A DNA stretch of 64,000 bases, taken from positions 14,823,193 to 14,887,192 of the forward strand of contig JAGTTD010000009.1 of the NCBI GenBank assembly GCA_018398585.1, read 5' to 3'. The DNA comes from Simmondsia chinensis. Its lineage: Eukaryota; Streptophyta; Magnoliopsida; Caryophyllales; Simmondsiaceae. Shown one piece after another: positions 55,559-64,000 of the stretch. The notes beneath the pieces were generated by a model that was not told where the DNA came from, made no database searches, and saw nothing but the letters and a program-made list of their open reading frames with translations. Each line of letters opens with the position of its first letter. Within the stretch, counting starts at the first letter, position 1. Made by a program: the position numbers and the translations under genes.

Positions 55559-55859
55559 TTAAACAATTACTAGAGTTTTGATAAGAAAATAACATGAATA
55601 AACAATTTATTCATGTACATGTGCAAATAAATAATTTATTTCTCATATTAAAATTTTCATTATCAAAATCAACTGAATAACAATTATCGATTAACCGAAA
55701 TATAGAAATTAAATTCCTGTACAGCGAAGGTTTAAATAATCAATCTTTTAAAACAAAACTTTATCACTAAAGTCTAAGCTAACATCTCCTACACTTAAGA
55801 CCAATATTATTGTAATGTCCCTAATCATCAGGTACAACACCCATCGTGTGGCCTTTAGC

Positions 55860-56480
55860 TTAGCCTGAGCTCTTGCAACATATTACAGATATGGTCAGTT
55901 GAACCTGAGTCCACCCACCAGGAACCTGGTGGACTCTTAACTACGCATGACTCAACTAAGTGAAATATCGACATATCTCCATCAGATGGCTTAGCAGTTT
56001 TGCAGGAAGAGTAGCTATGTACTTAGCGTAGTTTCTCCTCTACTAACCTAGTTTTCTTGCAAAAGAAACACTTTTCTTTTGTTGACTTCTTTATAGACTT
56101 GGTTGTTACATTAGCAACCTTTTCCTTTCCTTTCTTTGCCAATAGGTCCCTTGTGAGTAATAACTAAGTCTAACTTGTTTATCTAGGCTAAGCAATTTGG
56201 TCCAATGAGTTCATTATGCATTGATAATCAAGTGAAGTTCACCAATCGTATCCAATTCAAAATACTGTAAAAGTAAACATTCATGTAACTGTCTAACAAG
56301 AGTCATATATGATGCAGTGATATTTATTCTTTCAATTAAGCATACACAATAAGTCAGATATCTACTAAACTGTACTATTATGCATACAATGATGACCCAA
56401 ACACACCACTCCTTACTCCTTAGCAGCGGGGTCGCACAAAGCCAGTTCGGGTGAGAACTATTCTTAATTAACACGTTTTC
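55860..56480 (-). pseudogene. Copia protease and gag remnant
   Basis: About 55925-55870 reads PPGSWWVDSGSTDHICNMLQ, a copia protease site with D-S-G intact. Right of it lie basic stretches and CFFCKKTR (about 56085-56050), a partial zinc knuckle. 56474-56214 has one open frame without recognisable domain, with YMTLVRQLHECLLL resembling gag. Confidence 0.65.
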
Positions 56481-56834
56481 TTGTAACTCTTACTAAACAT
56501 ATGATTAACTCACCACTTTATCTTAGTCTCTAACATGACACAACATAGCTCCTCGGGAGGCTAATGCATCACGCTAGTCAAGTGTAAACCATTACCTAAA
56601 CCTCCATACAAATACACGTAATACTCCATGGTAGCGTGGTCGCATCGCTTCTTTGCACTTTGGTTTATCCCAATAGAAATCTAACCCTGTAATTTGCAAA
56701 CCGACATCCTCCGCAGGGAGGTTTATCAATCTACTAGACCACTAGGCCAATAATGGAGACCTGGACATTAAAATAATTGAAACCTCGCTCCCACTTAATT
56801 TTTATAAATAGTAGTTTTTAATTAACTTGCATTT

Positions 56835-57480
56835 ATAATCTGAATTATCTCATAATCTCCTTTAAAATCTCATTCTAAAAATTAACCATAATTAACTAAT
56901 TAATTTATCTAAAACATTGTCATTTTACAATATAAATTATCTCATAATCTAACTTTAGAATCTGATTCTAAATTCAATCAATGAAATTAATTAATTAATT
57001 TTAATTAAAATAATACTAACATCTAATTTAGATTATCATATAATTTATCTTTTAGAATCCCATTCTAAAATTAAATCAATTAATAGAAATTAATTTTTAT
57101 TAAAACAGTACCATAAATTTAGATTATCTCATAATCCTTTTTTTTTAGAATCTAATTATAAAATTAAATTAATTAATAAAAATTAATTTCATTTAAAATC
57201 AGTAACGTTTTAAAATTTAGACTATCTCATAGTCTACTTTAGAATCTCATTCAAAAAGTTAAATGAGCTTAGATTATCTAATAGTCTAGTTTATAATCTT
57301 ATTCTAAAAATTTAAAATTTAACTTTTATTTTAAAAATAAAGTTAACTTAGACTATAGTCTATTTCAGAATCTTATTCTAAAATAATTTAAAATTAACTC
57401 TAATTTTTAATAACAGTGATGCACAACTTAGATTATCTCATAATCGAATTTAAAATCTCATTCTAAAAGGAAATTAAAAA
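56835..57480. repeat. Array of CTC-loop palindromes, leader of the large copia element
   Basis: Some 12-14 short hairpin units with a three-base centre: GATTAT-CTC-ATAATC, TAGACTAT-CTC-ATAGTCTA (57218-57236), TTTAGAAT-CTG-ATTCTAAA (about 56953), TTTTAGAAT-CCC-ATTCTAAAA (about 57050). Arms vary between units but mostly keep pairing. Alternating two hairpin types make a unit near 90 bp. Confidence 0.8.
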
Positions 57481-57500
57481 AATGCTGACGCCATGATGTC

Positions 57501-60403
57501 TGTTGAGCATAAAATTTTCACAAATTTAAGTATTATCTTTCGAAGCCGGTATTCAAATTTATTTATTTATTTAATTTTTTTTTTTTGCATATTATGGGCC
57601 AATAAGTGAACTCATACAAATTTAAGTATATCCACAAAATATAAAATGGGCTTAAAATTATGGTGCATGACATGCTAATTAAGTTGGCTTAATATGACAA
57701 ATCCAAAGCAAATGTGTTAGGGTACCTAGATCCCATTAAGATGGGCCTATCTGCCCAATCAAAATTGAACAAAATTTTTTTTTAAAAATGGGAGGGGTGG
57801 TTAAACGCCCATAAAAAGGGGTTCAGAAAAAAAAAATTAAAAAAAAAGAAAGAGGGAGGAGAGGAGAGAACCGTGAGAAAGAAAGAGAGGGAGAAAAGGG
57901 AGGTGATAGAAAGGGATCAGGAAAAGCAGGAAAAAAAAAAGGAAAACTCTAAAAAAGATCAGAAAGGTGTAAATTGAAAAAGAGAGAACAAGAGAGAAAG
58001 AGGTAAAGTTTCTTTTTATATACAAAATTTGCAAAGAATTTAAGATGTTGATACTACAAAATTTACTCTTTTTTATTAATATCTTATCCCTCTATTCTTG
58101 TTTATGTGTTCTATACTTCAAAATATATACTTTATTTCAAGTTGGTTTTACCTCTCTAAAGCAAAATTTTGATTCTTTCTAGTGAAATTTGAGAAACAAA
58201 ATTTTATCTCTCTCCAAACTAGGGAGAAGATTTGATCTTCTTTGAACTAACCTCTTTCACCCTTACTTTAAATTAGATTCGCCTGCTTTGTTTAAAAAAA
58301 AAAAATAGAAGTTCAAGAAAGAAATTTTGAGGTTATGGGGTTTCAAAAAAAAAAAAAAAGTGGATATTTAAAAAAAAACGAATGAAATTCTCAAGTCCCT
58401 CTTAAATTTTAAAGTGTTTTAATCCACGATGGATTGAAAAATCCTACATGGGGGTGTTTAACCCATGATGGATTGAAAAAGGGTATGTATTAAACTCGAC
58501 ATAAAAGAAAAGGGGTTGACTGCGGTTGCTAAAGTTTAAGAATCATATTAAGATTTCACTAGTTCAATTTCCAGAGCCACGTTTGCTTAATCTCGAAATT
58601 GGGCAATAGAAAATCCAAAATAAAAATGGTGAGTTCAGTCATGATCGATAAATATCAAGTACCGGAATCATGTGACTTGCGGCTACGGTTGATTCAACCA
58701 GGTTACAAAATAATAACACAAAATGATAAAAAATGGACCTCCAATTGAAATAATAATAAAAAAAAAAGAGGGCGAATGGGAAGACTTACCTGAAAAGTTT
58801 TTAGGGTGGGAATCGTTGGTCAATTAAATCAAGGACTACTTTGGAAATTCAAGCATGACATATGAGTTTGACATCGACTTTCTTTTTATAAGCAAAGAAA
58901 ATCTCAAGATTCAAAATTTAAAAATCACATCCCAAGTGAATCTATGCAGATCACAACAACAATTCAAAATTCAAACCAAGTTGCATATCCATGTCGATAA
59001 AATTGGGTGTAGATGTGCACATATAAAAAAAATTTTACTTATGGGTAATCCAAAAAAATACCTCATGAGCATAAAGTTGAACTACGAATGGCTTGATCTC
59101 TTAAGGGGTATGTAGGTAACCAAGTTCAGGTGCAACCCAAATAATAGAATAATTTATTTTTCTCTTGTGGGATTAATATTAAGTCAACATTCAAATTAGT
59201 TGACTCGACTCGATTTAACTCAGACAACCTAAACCAAATGACTTCTGCGTCCAACCCAAAACAAAATGCCTCTAATGCCCGGTCCAAACTCAAAATAACT
59301 TCCATGTCAAGACCTAAATTCAAAAGGACTCCCATGTCAAACCTAAACCCAAATTAAATTACATTTTGTACCCAAATATAAATTTAGAGCTCAAACTCAA
59401 ATTCAAAATAATCTAAACCTCAAATTGACTTTCATTCACACTTAAACCTAATCTTATGCCAAACTCAAATACAAAAAGAGCTTCTATGCCAAATTTAAAC
59501 TCAAAACCAAATTCCTAAGCCAAACTGACCCCCATTTTAAGACCAAATTTAAAGTAAATCCCACGTCAATTTCAAATCCTAAATGTTAAACCTAAGTCAA
59601 GATGTCCTCCAAATTCAATTTAAATTTAAATGACGTTTCTGTCAATTTTAAACCCGAGTCAAACCCCAAATCCAAATTAATATAAGTCAAACCCCAAATC
59701 CAAACCATTACGAGTCAAACCTCAAATCCAAATCAATACAAGTCAAACCCCAAATCCAAATTAATTTCAGATAAATTCCATGTCAAACTCCAATTCAAAT
59801 AAATTTCAAGTCACACCCCGGAATAAAAAAAATTAAAAAAAAAATGACTTTCCAGTCAAACTGAAACTCATGACTACTTTCAAGCCAAATAAATGGAGAT
59901 TGCTTCCAAACCCAAACCAAATTATTTCTCAACCAAACCAAAATGCAAATTTTCAAACCAAGTCCAAGTACCCAAGTCCAAGCTAAACCAAAACCAAATC
60001 AAATCCAACATGATTTCTAAGTCAAACCTAACCCCAAGCTAAACTCCAATCAAAAAGACTTCCAAATCAAACCTAAATCCAAAATACCTTTGAGTCAAAC
60101 CTAAGTCTAAATGATTCCGAAGCCAAGACTAAACACAAATAACCTTCAAATTGAACCTTCCAAAATACAAATAAACCTCAAACGCCTATTATGGACTTAA
60201 ACCAATTAATCGTCTAGTCATCTAGTCGATTGATTAAAACACAGACATGCTATTAGTCGGAATCAAATGGTATTCTCCTAAGGGAGATGTAACTAAGGGT
60301 GTACATCACTTTGAATAGGGTCGCTTCCCAAATTAATAAAATCTATGTACACCTTGTATATAGGAAAATTCATGTTTTGCAAATTCCATATTTTTGCTTA
60401 ACA
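57501..60403 (+). mobile_element. Apparent solo LTR, 2.9 kb, nested in the large copia element
   Basis: Ends TGTTGAGCA and TTGCTTAACA are inverted copies with one mismatch. On the plus strand a TATA box (CCATAAAAAGG, about 57810) is followed by a GA-rich homopurine stretch (57835-57960) as in a transcript start, and near 59100 GGGGTATGTAGGTAACC, a phrase common in gypsy LTRs. Flanking 5-mers ATGTC and ACATC match only partly. The hairpin-bearing leader of the host copia resumes on both sides, which supports an insertion. Confidence 0.6.
59150..60180. repeat. Degenerate CAAACC-rich minisatellite inside the solo LTR
   Basis: Units like AGTCAAACCCCAAATCCAAA plus TTAAT(A) recur; best between 59650 and 59780 at 31-bp spacing, fading to both sides. 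No coding signal. Confidence 0.7.
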
Positions 60404-60509
60404 ACATCAGCACAGTCCCGCTGACATTAGCGTTAACAGGTGCAGACGTCAACGTTAGCCTATCGCTGACAACCGTGTCAGTGTTTTTTTTTAATTTTTA
60501 AATTAAATT

Positions 60510-60705
60510 ATTTAATTTTAAAATAAATTGAATCTAATCTCATTAGATTGGTTTTATCCGATTTATAAAAAATAATTGAATCTAATCTCATTAGATCAAC
60601 TTTATCTAATTTCGTTAAAAAAATATTTAAATATAATCTCATTAGATCAATTTTATCCGATTTTATAAATCATGAATGAGAACGTATAATCTCATTATAC
60701 GAACA
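60510..60705. repeat. Second array of CTC-loop palindromes, leader of the large copia element
   Basis: Four units at about 55-bp spacing: AATCTAAT-CTC-ATTAGATT, ATCTAAT-CTC-ATTAGAT, a weaker ATAAT-CTC-ATTAG, and CGTATAAT-CTC-ATTATACG. The first and last have different but perfectly pairing arms around the same loop. Confidence 0.82.
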
Positions 60706-60956
60706 ACATAATCGCATATTAATAGATTGCTCCAAATTAATGATTAATTCATCAACGATTTAAACAATTTAAATCGTTACTTTATGCAATCATCTGAATT
60801 AACTATTAATTCATTATTGATTAAACAATTTAAATTGAACCGTCAAATTAAATTAACTTTCTTTCTTAATAAAATCTTTATTTTATTAAAGTATAAATCT
60901 ATTTATTCTGATCTTATTATACCTACTTATGCATATTATGAATGTAATCAGAGGCT

Positions 60957-60969
60957 AACTCTGATTCCA
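60957..60969 (-). promoter_or_regulatory. Primer binding site of the large copia element
   Basis: AACTCTGATTCCA; the element strand reads TGGAATCAGAGTT, two changes from the tRNA-iMet site. Two bases from the LTR. Confidence 0.75.
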
Positions 60970-60971
60970 AT

Positions 60972-63228
60972 TGTTGGGAAAAGATATATTGTTGTTGGAA
61001 AAATAAACTCTGATGCCGACTGTTGGGTTTGCAGTTCTCAACTATGATCACAACAATAGACACCTATTAGAACACTTAAAGTAGGAGACTCTTCTCTCTA
61101 CCTAAGCCCCCGGTCGGAGAGTCAAGCTTTGTAACACCTCACGTGAGAGAGTTCCCGGGAATAGGTTTATCTGTATAAACCCTTTGCCCTAATACCAGTT
61201 ATTGGGACGAATTTTAAAAATTCTCCCTAATTTTATAAAGTTTACGTAGCCGAAGGGTTTAGCATTCATAATTCTAAATCTAGAGTTGATTTAAAATTCC
61301 TAATTTTAAATCTACATATTTAAATTCATAATTTAAATCTATAGATCTAAATTCATAATTTAAATCTACAGATCTAAATTTATAATTTAGAACTACAGGC
61401 CTTTTACTCTAATACATTCATAATAATACATAAGCTTAAACAGGCATAATAACGATTACTATAAATAAATAGAAAAGAGAAAACTAAAAGAGAAGGAAAT
61501 AAAAACATAACTGGAATTGCTCCAAAAATAAAGAAAACCAAAAAATAATAATAATATTCAAAATTAAGACTCCATGATCTTCTACGCAATGACTTCAAGC
61601 TGCCTAGAGGGTGGGCTCCAAAAAATATTAAACTAAAAAAAGAAAAATTTTAACGGAAAATTTTTCTCTATAACTAGGTCTCCGAAACAATTTTCAAAAA
61701 TCCCAAAAAATTTGTTTGATTGAATGTCAAACCCTTGGAATAGGTACTTCTATTTATATTAGTGTGCCGGAGCGAAAAAACAACAAAAGTATGATGTGGG
61801 ATTCGTAAATTACCAAAATCCAGTTGACAAGCAAAACAAGTTGTTTAATTTAAACGCACAGTTAAAACGATGCGTTTTGATATAGGATCAACAGGCGTCT
61901 TTTAGTAATCAACAGGGCCGCGATTGGCCGACACATGAGCACACATATAGCCATGGGACAAGCCAGCGCGCAACATGGTTCGTCCGTAATGGTGCGTATG
62001 GATCGCCCCCTATTAAACGCAGTTCTTTCTTTTTTTTTTTTTAAATTTGTTTTTCACATGTAAAAATTCATCCTATGAATTTCAATTTTCAAAAAATTAT
62101 TTTATTTTATAATGTTCAATTTTTATTCATCTCATGAATAATGTTTGGCAAAATTAATTTACGCATCTCATGGATAAATAATTCATCTCATGAATTCTAA
62201 TATTTTTTCGATGGAAATAAATACAGAGGCTTGCGCAGGGACCTCAGGGACAATTTAAATCCAGCTCCAAATGAGTTAAATTAATTATCTCATGAAATAA
62301 ATTTAATTACCATTTAATGAGACTTAATTCCACTAAATAAATCTCACTGCACTCAAGACTTAAACCATTGATTCGATATCTCCCTAATAGACTGTATTGA
62401 TGACTACAACCCCTCCAATAGATGTCCATGATGAAGAATAAGTATAACTACTACCATTATTCTTCTCATAGCTTCTCCATTAGTTACCGACTCGCCCTTC
62501 ACTGAATAATTCATTTATACTAGAACATATTCGTAGTATAAATTCCAAATGTCAAACACTTGGAATACTTTGGCCAAAGTTTCCGAACTATTCAAATATT
62601 TGCGAATCAACTAAGGGGACATATGTATCTCATAAGAGACTGTAGATTCCCTATTGAATACCTGATCCTTGTCACACTTCACGCCGTTACCTAGTGTACG
62701 TGGGAATTTAGTCATGCGTTTAGACCTTACTTATAGTACACCAAAGTAACTAACGCTCCTTGCACAAGTCCAGAATACCCTCAGAATTTAGAGTCGTTGT
62801 TCAAATAATACAATGTGAATCACTCATCTTCGATAGTAGTCTAGAAATAAGTAATTCACATGGTCCAACTCAGTGTGTCAATCTTATTAAGCACACAAAC
62901 CTAACACTTTTGGATCTCCATCCACATGACTAAGACAAGTCATCTAAAGTGTCACATTATCGTCATAGCATACAAGCGGTCCAAACTTGTATTCGACTAC
63001 GAGCCTTTCAAAAAACAATTCATACCATTTGTTCCAAGTCTATCTGTGCCTTAGTATCATAAACCACTTAGAACAAATATGTAAATTGTAGTCTAAGGAC
63101 TACACCCATCTCATGGACGTTTTCCAAAAGAAAATCACATACAGTATAAATGCTCACATACACAAATTATTTATTAATTAAATAATATATCCAGAATAAA
63201 TCTGGATTTCAGGACATTGTTCCTAACA
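60972..63228 (-). repeat. 5' LTR of the large copia element, 2257 bp
   Basis: Partner of 51576-53828. Its U3 keeps the palindromes, e.g. TTATTCAT-CTC-ATGAATAA (62123-62141) and AATTCAT-CTC-ATGAATT (62180-62196). Ends TGTTCCTAACA, then TGGCC. Confidence 0.93.
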
Positions 63229-63383
63229 TGGCCACCTTAAAAATATCGGTGTGCTTGAAAGACTGGATGGCTGCAGCGGATAGAGACCAAGACCGACTGA
63301 AGTTGGGTTCATCAAGGGATGAAGAAGACGACCGTAACGCCAGTACAACAAGTACCGCTCCAACCGCAGCAAGTTTAGACTAA
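63229..63383 (+). pseudogene. hAT transposase, C-terminal end
   Basis: After the duplicated TGGCC the frame reads TLKISVCLKDWMAAADRDQD, matching the end of plant hAT transposases (ALVCLKDW), then DEEDDRNASTTSTAPTAASL and TAA at 63381-63383. It continues in frame from 51575 when the copia element and one TGGCC are taken out. Confidence 0.92.
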
Positions 63384-63712
63384 GTTATTTATATCGTTAT
63401 AATTTTATTTTAATATTTTTTAATAAAATATATTTTAAATTTTATATGACATTATTATATTGTTATAGTTGTATTTTTTAACAAGTTATGATATATTTTA
63501 TTTTACAAAATATATTTATAATTATGATTGTGGTATATTATATTTATATGTTATATTATTTTTCAATAAATTATAATTATTTTTTGGTCAAAATGATTAT
63601 ATATATTTATAACTTTATAATGTACCATTATGATTGATTGTATGTTATATTATACATATACATATTTTTTATATTTTTATTAAAAAAAGGGGCCTGGTCC
63701 AGCATGGCCCAT
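63384..63712. other. AT-rich 3' part of the hAT element
   Basis: Non-coding, TATATTATA-rich, running to the right inverted end. Confidence 0.6.
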
Positions 63713-63731
63713 GGCCACCACTAGACACAAC

Positions 63732-64000
63732 CTAAAATTTGACCCGAACCTTCAAATCATCAAACTCGAATGGCTTAACTTGAAATGAATGAAATCAACT
63801 TAACTTAAAGTCCCAAGTGACCTAACCCGATTAACTCGAAACTCGAGATAGCTCAAATCCAAAAACATGAAACCACTCGACTTGAATGTGGTGTAAATAA
63901 GCTGAGCCAAAGTCGAAGTGACCCAACTAAATTGACCCAGACTTAATATGACCCAAATCCAAAATGACTTGATCTATCTCAAACTCAGTCTAAGATAACT
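63732..64000. repeat. Right flank of the hAT element, degenerate GACCCAAAT-rich repeat
   Basis: Words such as TGACCCAAATCCAAAATGAC and AACTCGAA recur; the same style is found at 49200-49265 left of the hAT element. Runs off the window edge. Confidence 0.5.

Larger units (their letters stand above)
51576..63228 (-). mobile_element. Large copia element inserted in the hAT transposase gene
   Basis: LTRs 51576-53828 and 60972-63228, each TGTTGGGAAAAG to TGTTCCTAACA, flanked by TGGCC at 51571-51575 and 63229-63233. A tRNA-iMet-like primer site at 60957-60969 and a polypurine tract after 53828 give minus orientation. Coding remains are heavily broken. The leader between primer site and gag is rich in hairpins and holds an apparent solo LTR (57501-60403). 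LTR copies differ by many substitutions and small indels, so it is older than the other complete elements. Confidence 0.93.
49274..63723 (+). mobile_element. hAT DNA transposon (own length about 2.8 kb) with nested copia insertion
   Basis: Inverted ends TAGAGGTAGCC (49274) and GGCCACCACTA (63713-63723; reads TAGTGGTGGCC on the minus strand) with an exact 8-bp duplication GACACAAC at 49266-49273 and 63724-63731. Inside lies a hAT transposase gene cut in two by the copia element at 51576-63228. An 8-bp duplication and a BED finger plus dimerisation region are hAT hallmarks. Stops in the gene make it inactive. Confidence 0.95.

Overview
This window is nuclear DNA of a flowering plant, most likely a eudicot. 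It is AT-rich, carries Ty1/copia and Ty3/gypsy retrotransposons, CACTA, hAT and PIF/Harbinger DNA transposons, plant-type SINEs, and one intron-containing gene of plant type. I cannot name the species. No bacterial-style operons, tRNA genes or CRISPR arrays are visible.

Layout, left to right. 1-2655: right half of a decayed CACTA (En/Spm) element ending in palindromic subterminal repeats. 4640-12880: a degenerate Tat-type Ty3/gypsy element with gag, pol, a second RNase H, an antisense coding remnant and tandem repeats at both ends. 13859-15027: a pair of long direct repeats. 15280-15490: a PIF/Harbinger transposase scrap. 15572-21816: a complete copia-derived LTR element (TSD TATAT) that lost nearly all of gag-pol and carries a piece of a host cohesin RAD21/SYN gene. 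22816-24250: two SINEs with a 5S rRNA-like head, one split by a solo LTR. 25431-26042: a complete TRIM. 26485-29460: a solo LTR, a duplicated AT-rich repeat and a 326-bp tandem array. 30430-35215: a decayed copia element, minus strand.

38330-48844 (minus strand) is the only recognisable host gene, an FAD-dependent oxidoreductase of the DAO/TDA3-like family in three exons. Its 8.5-kb second intron holds a hAT-like element, a small TIR element, a third 5S-headed SINE and a complete copia element (41445-46847, TSD CTATT). A tRNA-type SINE sits just after the stop codon. Exon 1 breaks off after about 72 codons next to LTR-like DNA, and the segment expected before exon 2 is not found, so this copy is probably non-functional.

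49274-63723 is a three-level nest: a hAT element (8-bp TSD GACACAAC) whose transposase gene is split by a large copia element (51576-63228, TSD TGGCC), which is itself interrupted by an apparent 2.9-kb solo LTR (57501-60403). The large copia element has many palindromes of the form arm-CTC-arm, with arms that differ between copies but stay complementary, in its U3 and its leader.

The most interesting signals are the 5S-headed SINE family, the captured cohesin fragment, the CTC-loop hairpins and the triple nest. All positions were read by eye; no alignment or database search was run.
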